Shown: positions 15,981 through 25,100 of the stretch, piece after piece
Layout: each line of letters begins with the position of its first letter
Position numbering within the stretch: the stretch's first letter is position 1
Program-made: the position numbers and the translations under genes
The notes under the pieces: generated by a model
What the model was told of the DNA's origin: nothing
The model's database searches: none
The model's input: only the letters and a program-made list of their open reading frames with translations
NCBI GenBank assembly: GCA_947461125.1
Contig: CANHHX010000020.1
Coordinates: forward strand, 1 to 34,995
Length of the DNA stretch: 34,995 nucleotides
Direction of reading: 5' to 3'
Origin: Bacteroidota bacterium
GTDB taxonomy: Bacteria > Bacteroidota > Bacteroidia > Chitinophagales > Chitinophagaceae

Positions 15981-16391
15981 ATGGTTTATTTAACAAGACA
16001 AGAACATTTTAACGCAGCCCATAAATTATACAATCCCAATTGGTCTAATGAGCAAAACAATGCCGTATTTGGCGTTTGTGCAAACGAAAATTGGCATGGC
16101 CACAACTATGATTTGTATGTTACAGTAAAGGGCAACCCAGATCCTGAAACGGGGTTTGTGTATGACGTTAAAAAGTTAAGTCAGTTAATAAAAAGTCAGG
16201 CGATAGACAAACTAGATCATAAAAACCTCAACCTTGATGTCGATTTTATGGCGGGTAAACTATGCAGTACCGAAAATTTAGCCATTGCCATTTGGGAGCA
16301 GCTAGCACCCCATTTGCCTAGTTCTGTGGAGCTTCATTGCATAAAACTCTATGAAACACCCCGTATTTACGTCGAATATTTCGGTAAATAG
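15981..16391 (+). CDS. 6-pyruvoyl-tetrahydropterin synthase / 6-carboxytetrahydropterin synthase family, copy 1
   Basis: A 136-residue T-fold enzyme that acts on 7,8-dihydroneopterin triphosphate. Depending on subfamily the product is 6-pyruvoyl-tetrahydropterin (biopterin route) or 6-carboxytetrahydropterin (QueD, queuosine route). The zinc ligands are His14 (in HFNAAH) and His39/His41 (in HGHNY). The catalytic Cys33 sits six residues before HGHNY, and the Asp-His pair is in DKLDHKNLNLD; a conserved Glu is in LYETPR. A homologue lies 225 bases downstream, followed by folE, which makes the substrate. I cannot assign this copy to QueD or PTPS with certainty. It is transcribed divergently from mqnB. 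Confidence 0.88.
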   Translation: MVYLTRQEHFNAAHKLYNPNWSNEQNNAVFGVCANENWHGHNYDLYVTVKGNPDPETGFVYDVKKLSQLIKSQAIDKLDHKNLNLDVDFMAGKLCSTENLAIAIWEQLAPHLPSSVELHCIKLYETPRIYVEYFGK

Positions 16392-16447
16392 GGGCATTTT
16401 CACTTTTTTTAAGGGCATTCTAAACAAAATTACTAGCGTCTTGTTAT

Positions 16448-16456
16448 TATCTTTGA
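16448..16456 (+). promoter_or_regulatory. -7-like promoter element upstream of the structured leader
   Basis: TATCTTTGA matches TAnnTTTG, with A rather than C/T in the last place. If used, it would start a transcript around 16462 and give a leader of about 155 bases before the ATG at 16617. No clear -33 TTG is seen at the expected distance. Confidence 0.45.
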
Positions 16457-16466
16457 CGTCAGGTTC

Positions 16467-16542
16467 TTTTGTTAATGTAGAACACGAGGGCAGGGCCACT
16501 TGATCAGCACACTTCTGAAACAGTGCCTAGCCATTAACAAAA
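16467..16542 (+). ncRNA. Candidate structured leader RNA (possible riboswitch) ahead of the PTPS copy 2-folE unit
   Basis: An 11-bp perfect stem, TTTTGTTAATG (16467-16477) with CATTAACAAAA (16532-16542), closes a 54-base interior. Inside, GGGCA (16488-16492) can pair with TGCCT (16524-16528, one G-U), or GCAC (16507-16510) with GTGC (16523-16526); these two helices share bases and cannot form together. CTG AAA CAG (16515-16523) could form a third small hairpin. A promoter element lies 11 bases upstream of the outer stem and the PTPS copy 2 start is 74 bases downstream. It resembles no riboswitch class I can name by eye. It could instead be an independent small RNA. Remaining leader bases 16543-16616 are AT-rich and show no clear terminator. 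Confidence 0.4.
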
Positions 16543-16616
16543 TCCTTACTTGATTTAATTATTTTTTATGTGGATGTAAGTGTACGTCCCAAAAACTATT
16601 TCCCAACGCATTAGCA

Positions 16617-17033
16617 ATGGAAAAACATAAAGTATCTGTTTTTAGAAAGGAGCATTTTAATGCTGCCCACCGTTTGCACAACAGCACTTGGACTCCCGAA
16701 AAAAACGATGAGGTATTTGGTCTTTGCAATAATCCAAATTTTCATGGCCACAACTATGAATTGATTGTTCAGGTTACGGGCTATCCGGATCCTGAAACGG
16801 GGTATGTGATTGATACCAAAAAATTAAGTGATCTTATCAAACTAGAAGTGCTCGCTAAGTTTGATCATAAAAACTTAAACCTTGACACCACTTATTTTGC
16901 AACACTCAATCCAACTGCCGAAAATATTGCCGTTGTGATTTACGAAATTCTAAGAGCAAAAATTAATTCAACATTAGATTTAAAAATCAGATTATATGAA
17001 ACAGAACGAAACTTTGTCGAATATCCATCTTAA
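16617..17033 (+). CDS. 6-pyruvoyl-tetrahydropterin synthase / QueD family, copy 2
   Basis: A 138-residue paralogue of the upstream gene. Zinc ligands are His18 (HFNAAH) and His43/His45 (HGHNY), the catalytic cysteine is Cys37, the Asp-His pair is in KFDHKNLNLD, and a Glu is in LYETER. The catalytic segment reads LCNNPNFHGHNY, very close to the animal PTPS segment CNNPNGHGHNY, whereas copy 1 reads VCANENWHGHNY. By eye the two copies share about half of their residues, so the duplication is old and the roles have probably split. Its 3' end overlaps the folE start by 38 bases, suggesting translational coupling to the enzyme that makes its substrate. A long foldable leader precedes it. Confidence 0.88.
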   Translation: MEKHKVSVFRKEHFNAAHRLHNSTWTPEKNDEVFGLCNNPNFHGHNYELIVQVTGYPDPETGYVIDTKKLSDLIKLEVLAKFDHKNLNLDTTYFATLNPTAENIAVVIYEILRAKINSTLDLKIRLYETERNFVEYPS

Positions 17034-17715
17034 AGATGGTAAGATTATTCTTACAGAAGAGGAAATTGATGCGGCAGGCGACAACCATATCAGTACTTCT
17101 GTGGATACCCCCATGCGCGCGGGTGCATTTGATCAATCGGAAGATGAAAAAATTGCAGCTATCGAAGAAAGATTTGCAGAAATCATGGATATCCTAGGTC
17201 TCGACTTAACAGATGATAGTTTACGTGGTACGCCAAAGCGTGTTGCTAAAATGTACGTGAAAGAAATTTTCAATGGCTTAAATCCGGCTAATAAACCTAA
17301 AATGGCGCTATTTGAAAATAAGTACAAGTACAATGAAATGCTCGTAGAAAAAAATATTTCATTTTACAGCAATTGTGAGCACCATTTTGTACCCATTATG
17401 GGCAAGGCGCACATTGCATACATTAGCAACGGTACCGTGGTAGGGCTTAGTAAATTAAACCGACTTGTAGATTATTTTGCAAAGCGTCCACAAGTACAAG
17501 AGCGTTTAACCATGCAAATCGCCAAAGAATTACAAAAAGATTTAGGCACCGATGATGTAGCTGTTTTAATTGATGCAAAACATTTGTGCGTAGCAAGTAG
17601 AGGGGTAGAAGATGATACGTCCTCTACGGTTACTGCTTTTTATGGTGGCAAGTTCAAAGACGAAAAAGTAAGAGAAGAGTTTTTACGATATTTGGGTTTG
17701 AATACACAGTTTTAA
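16996..17715 (+). CDS. folE: GTP cyclohydrolase I
   Basis: Converts GTP to 7,8-dihydroneopterin triphosphate, the first step of folate and pterin synthesis and the substrate of the two PTPS/QueD enzymes upstream. The 239-residue protein has the FolE core: LDLTDDSLRGTPKRVAKMYV, the zinc Cys/His cluster SNCEHHFVP, GLSKLNRLVDYFAKRPQVQERL and HLCVASRGV. The start at 16996 lies inside the preceding gene. The next ATG (17113) would remove the conserved-looking segment HISTSVDTPMRAGAF, and no other ATG lies between, so the longer form is preferred. A strong terminator follows. Confidence 0.93.
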   Translation: MKQNETLSNIHLKDGKIILTEEEIDAAGDNHISTSVDTPMRAGAFDQSEDEKIAAIEERFAEIMDILGLDLTDDSLRGTPKRVAKMYVKEIFNGLNPANKPKMALFENKYKYNEMLVEKNISFYSNCEHHFVPIMGKAHIAYISNGTVVGLSKLNRLVDYFAKRPQVQERLTMQIAKELQKDLGTDDVAVLIDAKHLCVASRGVEDDTSSTVTAFYGGKFKDEKVREEFLRYLGLNTQF

Positions 17716-17732
17716 GCACCCATTTATTTTTT

Positions 17733-17764
17733 AAACCCCGACATTAAAAGTGTCGGGGTTTTTT
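17733..17764 (+). terminator. Rho-independent terminator after folE
   Basis: A 10-bp perfect stem AACCCCGACA (17734-17743) / TGTCGGGGTT (17751-17760), extendable by one A-T pair, has a 7-base loop and a run of six T (17759-17764). It ends the pterin transcript and separates it from fabD, whose ATG is 29 bases beyond. Confidence 0.93.
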
Positions 17765-17792
17765 ATTTACTTTGAGTTCTAAATCATTACTT

Positions 17793-18686
17793 ATGAGTAA
17801 GCACGCGTATGTATTTCCTGGTCAAGGTTCTCAATTTATTGGAATGGGAAAGGCTTTGTATGAAACTAATCCAGTAGCCAAGGAATTATTTGACAGAGCG
17901 AATGCCATCTTGGGTTTTGATATTAGTGAAGTGATGTTTAATGGTACCGATGAAGCGTTAAAGCAAACGAATGTAACACAGCCTGCTGTTTTTTTACATT
18001 CAGTGATTGCCTATAAAACACTTGAACATGGCACACCAGATATGGTTGCTGGCCATTCGTTGGGAGAGTTTTCTGCGCTTGTAGCTAATGGTGTTTTGGA
18101 GTTTGAAGATGCGTTAAAGCTTGTTAGTATCAGAGCGGCTGCTATGCAAAAAGCATGTGAGTTAGTACCTTCCACAATGGCAGCAGTGCTTGCGCTAGCA
18201 GATGATACAGTTGCTACTATTTGTGCAGAAGTAATGGCGGAAACAAACGAAGTAGTAGTAGCGGCAAATTATAATTGTCCGGGTCAGCTGGTGATTAGTG
18301 GATCTGTAAAAGGAATTGAAATAGCTTGCGAGCGTATGAAAGCCGCTGGCGCAAAACGCGCACTTGTTTTACCTGTTGGTGGAGCTTTTCATAGTCCATT
18401 AATGGCACCTGCTCGTGAAGAATTAGCCGCAGCTATCGAAGCCACCAATTTTGCAAATCCAATTTGCCCGGTTTATCAAAACGTGGTAGCTACCGCTGTT
18501 ACAGACCCTGCTGCTATCAAGCAAAATTTAATCAATCAATTAACGGGTGCTGTAAAATGGACACAAACAGTGGAGCAAATGGTGGCTGATGGTGCTACGC
18601 ATTTTACAGAAGTTGGGCCAGGAAAAGTACTGCAAGGCCTTGTACAAAAAGTGTACAAAGAAGCGGTGGTAAACGGATTAAGTTAG
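17793..18686 (+). CDS. fabD: Malonyl-CoA:ACP transacylase
   Basis: Transfers malonyl from CoA to acyl carrier protein for fatty-acid synthesis. The protein starts KHAYVFPGQGSQ, with the family GQGSQ motif, and has the nucleophile Ser89 in GHSLGEF and the catalytic His200 in GAFHSPLM. The 297-residue length is normal. The ATG at 17793 is chosen. A TTG at 17772 in the same frame would add seven residues, but it falls in a sequence (TTACTTTGA) that looks like a degraded -7 element and is more likely promoter. It is a single-gene unit between the folE terminator and a convergent acetyltransferase gene 7 bases away. Confidence 0.95.
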   Translation: MSKHAYVFPGQGSQFIGMGKALYETNPVAKELFDRANAILGFDISEVMFNGTDEALKQTNVTQPAVFLHSVIAYKTLEHGTPDMVAGHSLGEFSALVANGVLEFEDALKLVSIRAAAMQKACELVPSTMAAVLALADDTVATICAEVMAETNEVVVAANYNCPGQLVISGSVKGIEIACERMKAAGAKRALVLPVGGAFHSPLMAPAREELAAAIEATNFANPICPVYQNVVATAVTDPAAIKQNLINQLTGAVKWTQTVEQMVADGATHFTEVGPGKVLQGLVQKVYKEAVVNGLS

Positions 18687-18693
18687 TTGTAAT

Positions 18694-19143
18694 TTATACG
18701 TCAAGTATACCATTAACCCATTCTGGATCTAGGTTGGCTTTATATTTTTTATAAAAGTTTATGGCAGGCTCATTCCATTCAAGTACTTGCCATACCATTC
18801 TTGAAAAGCCCTTTTCTTTTGTTTCCTGAACAACCCTGTCAAAGAGTAATTTACCAATACCTTGGCCGCGCATTTTTTCGGTTACAATAAAATCTTCGAG
18901 ATAAAGGCATTGTCCTTTCCAGGTGCTGTATCTAATATAATAAAGTGCAAATCCTACAATGGTGTTATCGGTTTCTGCTACAAAGGCCCACCACACGGGG
19001 TTCTCACCAAAGCCACTTTGTTCGAAATGCGAAAGCGTAACAGTTACTTCGTCCGGCGCTTTTTCATAAACGGCTAATTCATTGATAAGACCAAGCATGC
19101 TTGGGCAATCCTCTATTGTAGCGCGCCTTATTGTTGTTTGCAT
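18694..19143 (-). CDS. GNAT N-acetyltransferase, SSAT/diamine-acetyltransferase-like
   Basis: A 149-residue GNAT-fold enzyme. The acetyl-CoA loop is RGQGIGKLLF. The central YSTWKGQCLYLEDFIV and the C-terminal RMVWQVLEWNEPAINFYKK closely match the spermidine/spermine (or thialysine) N-acetyltransferase group, which reads TWKGR-LYLEDL-V and WQVLDWN-PAI-FYK. The likely substrate is therefore a small primary amine such as a polyamine or thialysine, but substrate cannot be proven from sequence. It is the last gene of the fabH-PLP enzyme-GNAT string, starting 22 bases after the PLP enzyme stop. Confidence 0.82.
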   Translation of the reverse strand: MQTTIRRATIEDCPSMLGLINELAVYEKAPDEVTVTLSHFEQSGFGENPVWWAFVAETDNTIVGFALYYIRYSTWKGQCLYLEDFIVTEKMRGQGIGKLLFDRVVQETKEKGFSRMVWQVLEWNEPAINFYKKYKANLDPEWVNGILDV

Positions 19144-19165
19144 GTTACTTTTTTCTTACAATAAA

Positions 19166-20389
19166 TTAACCAAGTGCTTGTGTTAAATCGGCAAGTAGGT
19201 CTTCAATATTTTCAATGCCTACACTCATTCTAATGAGACCATCAGTAATGCCGTATTTGGCTCTTTCTTCGGGGCTCACGCCGTAATGACTCATACTTGC
19301 TGGGTGCGATACAAGTGTGTCTACTGTGCCTAGTGAAATAGCGCGAACACAAACTTGTAAGGCGTCAATAAATTTTTTACCAGCTTCGAGGCCGCCTTTT
19401 AATTCAAAACTCATCACAGCACCCGGATGTTTCATTTGCTTTTTTGCAATTTCATAATCGGGATGCGAACTAAGTCCATTGTAATTTACTTTTAAAATGG
19501 CTGGATGTTTTTCTAAAAATTCAGCAATGATTTGTGCATTACTACAATGTCTTTCCATGCGCAGTTCCAAAGTTTTCATGCCTTGCCCTAATAAAAAGGC
19601 ATCAAACGGATTTGCATTTCCGCCAAGTAGCACATGCCATTTCCAAACAGTGGTATTCATTTTTTCAAGGTCACTACCAAGTAGTACACCACCAATAGCA
19701 GAACCATGACCATTTAAAAATTTTGTGGTAGAATGAAACACATAATCTACGCCGTATTTAAATGGCTGTTGTAAATAGGGACTTGCAAAAGTATTGTCAA
19801 CACTTACGAGGCGCTGGTGTTTTTTTGCGATAGCAGTAACTGCTTCAATATCTACACACTGAATGGTAGGGTTGGCAGGGGTTTCGATATGTACTAATTT
19901 GATATGGCTATTGGTAGCAAGTGCATTTTCTACTGCTGTTGTATCGCGCATGTCTACAATAAGAATGGTAACGCCCATCGCAGCTACTACTTTATGTAAT
20001 AGTTCATAAGTGCCACCATACAAAGAGTAGTGTGAAAGAACGGCGTCACCTGTTTTTAACTCGCTCATAAAAAGCGTGGTCATAGCAGCTTGTCCACTCG
20101 CATGTAAAAGTGCACGTAATTCAAGCGGCGCTCCGTTTTTATCTTTGATTCCAAAAGCTTCTAATGCTTCAATTGTTTTTTCGGCGGCCGTAAAAGTGGG
20201 ATTGCCCCAACGGCTGTATACCCTTGTTTTGTCCTTACCTGCAAAGCGGTTCATGCCTTCTTCGGTACTATCAAAAGTAAAGGTTGAAGTAGCAAATATG
20301 GGTGTTAGATGCGCATCTTCTGCATTGTGATGTCCTGCTGCGTGCATGGCCACCGAACTAATACCCGTTAAAGGAACTTTTTTTTTCAT
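19166..20389 (-). CDS. Cys/Met-metabolism PLP-dependent enzyme (cystathionine synthase/lyase or sulfhydrylase type)
   Basis: A 407-residue fold-type I enzyme of sulfur amino-acid metabolism. The PLP lysine is Lys223 in HSTTKFLNGHG. Tyr58 and Arg60 in YSRWGNPT contact the phosphate from the partner subunit, Tyr124 is the ring-stacking tyrosine in LYGGT, and Asp198 is in SVDNTFASPYLQQP. Methionine gamma-lyase has a characteristic Cys next to that tyrosine (LYGCT); here it is Gly126, which argues against a canonical methionine gamma-lyase. Cystathionine gamma-synthase, gamma-lyase or O-acetylhomoserine sulfhydrylase all remain possible. It begins 6 bases after fabH stops, so it is in the fabH operon. 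Confidence 0.85.
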   Translation of the reverse strand: MKKKVPLTGISSVAMHAAGHHNAEDAHLTPIFATSTFTFDSTEEGMNRFAGKDKTRVYSRWGNPTFTAAEKTIEALEAFGIKDKNGAPLELRALLHASGQAAMTTLFMSELKTGDAVLSHYSLYGGTYELLHKVVAAMGVTILIVDMRDTTAVENALATNSHIKLVHIETPANPTIQCVDIEAVTAIAKKHQRLVSVDNTFASPYLQQPFKYGVDYVFHSTTKFLNGHGSAIGGVLLGSDLEKMNTTVWKWHVLLGGNANPFDAFLLGQGMKTLELRMERHCSNAQIIAEFLEKHPAILKVNYNGLSSHPDYEIAKKQMKHPGAVMSFELKGGLEAGKKFIDALQVCVRAISLGTVDTLVSHPASMSHYGVSPEERAKYGITDGLIRMSVGIENIEDLLADLTQALG

Positions 20390-20395
20390 ACTAAA

Positions 20396-21397
20396 TTATT
20401 TTGAATCGTAACCCCAGGTTAAAAGTGTTGCACCCCAAGTAAATCCACCTCCAAAAGCGGCAAGTACAATGTTATCGCCTTTTTTTAATTGTGATTCCCA
20501 ATCCCATAAACATAGCGGTAATGTGCCAGCTGTTGTGTTGCCATATTTTTGGATATTGATCATTACTTTTTCTTTGTCGAGACCCATCCTGTTCGCTGTC
20601 GCATCAATAATGCGTAGGTTGGCTTGGTGTGGTACAAGCCATGCGATATCATTACCAGTGAGTTGATTGCGTTCTAATAGTTCGGCGCTAACATCGGCCA
20701 TACCTTTTACGGCAAACTTAAAAACAGCTTGACCTTCTTGGTATGCAAAATGTTCTTTGTTTAAAACAGTTTCGGCAGAGGCTGGTTTTAAGGAACCGCC
20801 TGCTTTCATGTGTAAATAATGTCTGCCGCTACCATCGCTTTTTAAAATACTATCTTTAATGCCAATGCTTTGGTCTTCTGTGGCTTCTAATAAAACAGCG
20901 CCAGCACCATCGCCAAAAATAATACAAGTAGCTCTGTCGGTATAGTCAACAATGGAACTCATTTTATCTACCCCTACAACAATTACTTTTTTGAAACGAC
21001 CACTCTCTATGTACATCGCCCCGGTAGTAAGTGCGAATAAAAATCCACTACATGCGGCGCTCATATCATACCCCCAGGCATTAGTGGCACCAATTTTATC
21101 GCAAATAATATTGGCAGTTGCCGGGAATACCATGTCGGGCGTTACAGTGGCGCAAATAAGACAGTCGATTTCGGTAGGGTCTATATTCTTTTTTCTTAAT
21201 ATTTCCTGAACGGCAGGAACAGCCATATCGGAACTGCCTTTGCCTTCTCCCTTGAGGATTCTGCGCTCTTCGATGCCAGTTCTGGTCCGAATCCATTCGT
21301 CATTGGTTTCCACCATTTTTTCGAGGTCAAAATTGGTTAATTTGTCTTCTGGAACGTAGCCCCCCACGGCAGTAATTGTTGCTCTTCTGTTCTGCAT
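20396..21397 (-). CDS. fabH: 3-oxoacyl-ACP synthase III
   Basis: Starts fatty-acid synthesis by condensing acetyl- or branched acyl-CoA with malonyl-ACP. The 333 residues contain the catalytic triad in the expected places: Cys116 in ACSGF, His257 in PHQANLRI and Asn287 in YGNTTAGT. The opening [11 protein letters not shown] and [16 protein letters not shown] are typical. It is the first gene of a three-gene minus-strand unit and is divergent from ruvA. A -7-like element with TTTAC instead of TTTGC is 33 bases upstream. fabD lies nearby on the opposite strand, so the fatty-acid genes are close but not co-transcribed. Confidence 0.95.
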   Translation of the reverse strand: MQNRRATITAVGGYVPEDKLTNFDLEKMVETNDEWIRTRTGIEERRILKGEGKGSSDMAVPAVQEILRKKNIDPTEIDCLICATVTPDMVFPATANIICDKIGATNAWGYDMSAACSGFLFALTTGAMYIESGRFKKVIVVGVDKMSSIVDYTDRATCIIFGDGAGAVLLEATEDQSIGIKDSILKSDGSGRHYLHMKAGGSLKPASAETVLNKEHFAYQEGQAVFKFAVKGMADVSAELLERNQLTGNDIAWLVPHQANLRIIDATANRMGLDKEKVMINIQKYGNTTAGTLPLCLWDWESQLKKGDNIVLAAFGGGFTWGATLLTWGYDSK

Positions 21398-21430
21398 ATT
21401 GGATTTTCTTAAAATCTGCTAATTTTTCGC

Positions 21431-21439
21431 GTAAAGATA
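21431..21439 (-). promoter_or_regulatory. -7-like element for fabH
   Basis: The minus strand reads TATCTTTAC, one mismatch (A for G) from TAnnTTTGC, 33 bases before the fabH start. The ruvA element on the other strand carries the same G-to-A change. No clear -33 element is seen. Confidence 0.35.
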
Positions 21440-21465
21440 GGCCCAATTGTATCGTTTTTTACGCC

Positions 21466-21474
21466 TATTTTTAC
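21466..21474 (+). promoter_or_regulatory. -7-like element for ruvA
   Basis: TATTTTTAC matches TAnnTTTGC with one mismatch (A for G) and ends 9 bases before the ruvA ATG at 21484. It supports that start over longer upstream ones. Confidence 0.35.
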
Positions 21475-21483
21475 AGTTCAATT

Positions 21484-22068
21484 ATGATCGCATTTGTAAG
21501 AGGAAAATACGCAATTAAGACCCCCGCCAGAGTGGTGGTAGACGTTAATGGGGTAGGTTACGATCTACAAATTAGCCTTAACACCTATACGGCCATTGGA
21601 AATGCTGCCGAAGGTCAATTGTATACGTATTTGCATATCACAGAAAATGCCCAGACCTTGTTTGGTTTTGCAGATGGCGCCGAAAAAGAGCTGTTTTTGC
21701 AGTTAATCAGCGTTTCTGGGGTAGGTGCATCCACTGCCCGAATGATGCTATCAGGCCTTCGACCCGATGAAATTACAAGGGCTATTGTACAGGGTAATAC
21801 CAAGCAATTGGAGGCTATTAAGGGAATAGGTAAAAAATCAGCGGAGCGTTTGGTGCTCGAATTAAGGGATAAACTAGGAAAACAGCATCAAGACACTCCT
21901 TTTGGAGGGGGTTTTGTATCTTCGCCAGATAGCGACGCCGTTCAGGCTTTAGTGGCCCTAGGCATAGGAAAACCATTAGCAGAACAGGCCGTTAAAAAAA
22001 CACTAACAGCATTGGGTGCCGAGGCGCCACTTGAAGATGTTATTAAAACTGCTTTAAAAAACTTATAG
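21484..22068 (+). CDS. ruvA: Holliday junction branch-migration protein RuvA
   Basis: Binds four-way DNA junctions as a tetramer and loads the RuvB helicase. The 194-residue protein opens with the OB-fold domain (MIAFVRGKYAIKTPARVVVDVNG overall, with GVGYDLQ), then two helix-hairpin-helix motifs (SVSGVGASTARMML and AIKGIGKKSAERLV), a flexible linker, and a C-terminal three-helix domain (DAVQALVALGIGKPLAEQAV) that contacts RuvB. The start at ATG 21484 gives the family length; an upstream start at 21376 would run back through the promoter and into fabH. sprA follows after 38 bases with no terminator, so the two are likely co-transcribed, a pairing I recall from other Bacteroidota. Confidence 0.94.
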   Translation: MIAFVRGKYAIKTPARVVVDVNGVGYDLQISLNTYTAIGNAAEGQLYTYLHITENAQTLFGFADGAEKELFLQLISVSGVGASTARMMLSGLRPDEITRAIVQGNTKQLEAIKGIGKKSAERLVLELRDKLGKQHQDTPFGGGFVSSPDSDAVQALVALGIGKPLAEQAVKKTLTALGAEAPLEDVIKTALKNL

Positions 22069-22106
22069 ACTATCGATCAAAACGCTACTTTACTAATCTT
22101 ACTTTT

Positions 22107-25100
22107 TTGAGTCGGTATCGTCAATATTTAGTTGGCTTTTTTTTGTTGTTCAATTTACTGGTCTGTTCGGTTCAGTATTTGCATGCGCAAACAAAAACGG
22201 GTCTTCGTTATCCTATTAAGGATCGAAGGGCTGCCGCAATTGTATCCCCTAGTAAAAATCCATTCGATATCAGGGATACCACACTGATACAAAAGTCGGT
22301 GGTTTTTGATCCCATCACTAGACAGTATAAAGTGGTTGAAACCATCAATGGAAAATTATACCGCACCCCTAGTTATATCGATTTTGATACCTATGTGAAA
22401 TTACAGGCCAAAGAAGATGAAAGGGAATATTTTAAAAAGCGCGCGGATGCATTAACGGCACTCAATAAAAAAGTGAATAGGCCACCCATGCAGGTGTATG
22501 ATAAATTGTTTGATCGAATTTTTGGTGTGAGTGATATGTTGGGAAGTGCCGGTGGACAAATAAAGCAACTTACAGATCAGGCCAAACAAATAGGAGAACA
22601 GCTAGGATCATTAAAGGATCAATTAAAAAATACGGCAGAAGGACTCGCTGCCAATAAATTAAATGTAGACATTAAGCCAACAGGCGATGTAACCATTATG
22701 GCTGGTTATCAGGGGCAAAATATTAAAAACCCAACACTACCTGAAAGGGCAAGAAAAAATGGTGGGTTTGATTTTGATATGAATACCAATTTAAGTGTGA
22801 ATGCTAATATCGGTGATAAATTAAAATTCCCCATTAATTATAACACCCTTGCTAATTTAAATTTCGACAATCAAATTAAGCTGGATTATAAAGGGATGGA
22901 TGATGAGCTGCTAAAAAGTATTGAGGCTGGAAATATATCATTTCAATCTAGGGGTACATTAATTCCGTCGGCTCAAAATTTATTTGGGGTTAAAACACAG
23001 CTACAGTTTGGAAAACTATTTGTTACTGCGGCGCTCGCTAACCAACGGTCTACCCGACAATCGGTTGCTTTGCAGGGCGGAGCCTCTATGTTGACTTTTG
23101 AAAAAAAGTTAGATGATTATGAAGAAAACCGACACTTTTTATTGGGCCAGTATTTTAAAAATAATTTCAACAAGGCTATGAAAAATTTACCTGTTGTTAA
23201 TACACAGGTACAAATTCAACGCATAGAAGTGTGGGTCACCAATCGAACAGGGGCCACTACCGAGGCTAGAGATATAGTAGGTCTAATGGATTTGGGTGAA
23301 CCTAGGCCTTATAATACGGGTGCAATAGCGGCCACTACTGGTGGCGCGCTTCCATTTAATGGCGCCAATAATTTATATACCGGACTTGTAAGTAACCCAA
23401 GTAGTAGGAACCCAGCTGTTATTAATAGTTTACTATTGTCTAAAGGTCTCAAGCCGGTCGATGATTATGAAAAAACATTTGCACGAAAATTAAATACGAC
23501 CGAATTTACCTTTAACCCGCAAATTGGTTTTTTATCTATCAATACACAGTTGCAAGCAGATGAAGTGCTCGCAGTAGCTTACCAGTACACCTACAATGGT
23601 CGTGTATATCAAGTGGGTGAATTTTCGCAAGACGTGGCGCTTGATTCTAGTAAGGGCGTTCAAAAAGTTTTGTTTTTAAAGTTATTAAAAGCAACTTCTC
23701 AGCGAATTGAACTTCCCATTTGGGATTGGATGATGAAAAACGTTTACTCACTCGACGTTTTTGGCGGTATACAGCGCGAAGATTTTAAGCTCAACGTTTT
23801 GTACGAAGAACCAAGCGGTGGACTCAAAAGATATTTACCAGAAACCTCCAAAGCTGCGGAAGGGTTTCCATTACTTCGTATTTTAAATCTAGATAGACTC
23901 AACAATCGAAACGATCCACAACCTGATGGTGTATTTGATTTTGTGGATGGATTTACAGTTTTGCAGCAAACAGGAAAAATTATTTTCCCAGTACTCGAAC
24001 CTTTTGGTAATGACCTAGATACCCTTGCTTTTTCTGGGATGTCAACTGCGGTCAAACAAAAATATATTTATTACCAGTTGTATGATTCCATTAAGGCCAT
24101 TGCTCAAACCTACGCAAACCTTAACCGTTTTGTGATGCAAGGACAAGTAAAAAGTGGAGGTGGTGGGTCCGAAATTCAGCTCAATACTTTTAATATTCCA
24201 CCAGGATCTGTGCGTGTTACTGCGGGCGGCCAGCAATTAAGAGAAGGTCTCGATTATAGTGTCGATTATAATTTAGGAAGTATAAAAATTTTAAACGCTG
24301 CAATTTTAAGTTCCAATGTACCGGTGAACGTTTCATTTGAAAACAATACAGGTTTTGGTATGCAAATGCGAGGATTTAGTGGACTACGCTTAGATTATAT
24401 TGCCAATAAGAAATTTAGCGTAAGTGCAACATCGGTGAGATTGGGAGAGCGTCCATTTTTTACAAAAATGAATTACGGAGATGATCCTATTCGTAATACC
24501 ATGTACGGATTAGATTTTAGTTATAAATCTGAACTGCCTTCTGTAACAAGACTATTAAATAGACTTCCTTTTTATGCTACCAAAACCATGTCTAGTATTA
24601 ACGCCTATGGGGAAGGGGCATTTTTAAAGCCAGGGCATCCGCCTCAGATTGGATCAGGAGATCAAGGGCTTATTTTTATTGATGACTTTGAAGGTACAAG
24701 AACCAATATTGACTTGAGGTTCCCTTTTGTAGCGTGGACACTTGCCTCAACACCGCAAGGCAATCCTAAATTTCCGGAAGCAGGTTTAACTGATTCGATT
24801 GATTATAATTTTAATCGAGCCAAATTAGCGTGGTATAATATTGAACCTAATTTACAAGATAAAAATAGTAGCAATAATCCACTTAGAAGAAATCTAGCGG
24901 AGCTTAGTGATCCAAGGGTTCGTCAGGTATTTACCAATGAGTTGTTTCCGCAACGTACTACCAACATTACCGATGTACAAACGGCAACACTCGACCTTGC
25001 CTATTATCCCAAAGAAAAAGGTCCGTATAATTATGAAACACGTTCTACACAATTAGGTGCCGATGGTAAATTTAGAAATCCTTCGGCAAAGTGGGGAGGT

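Noticed and set aside
16392-16419. Direct repeat GGGCATT (16392-16398 and 16413-16419) after PTPS copy 1
   Set aside because: Seven bases twice with no hairpin and no further copies; too short to call.
16543-16570. T-rich stretch after the structured leader as an intrinsic terminator
   Set aside because: The T-run begins about 20 bases after the stem and is interrupted, so it does not fit a terminator or a clear switch-off platform.
17772-17792. TTG start for fabD adding seven residues
   Set aside because: The TTG falls in TTACTTTGA, which resembles a promoter element, and the ATG at 17793 begins the conserved FabD N-terminus.
21376-21483. Longer ruvA reading frame from 21376
   Set aside because: It would overlap the fabH start and run through a promoter-like element; RuvA proteins begin at MIAFVRG.
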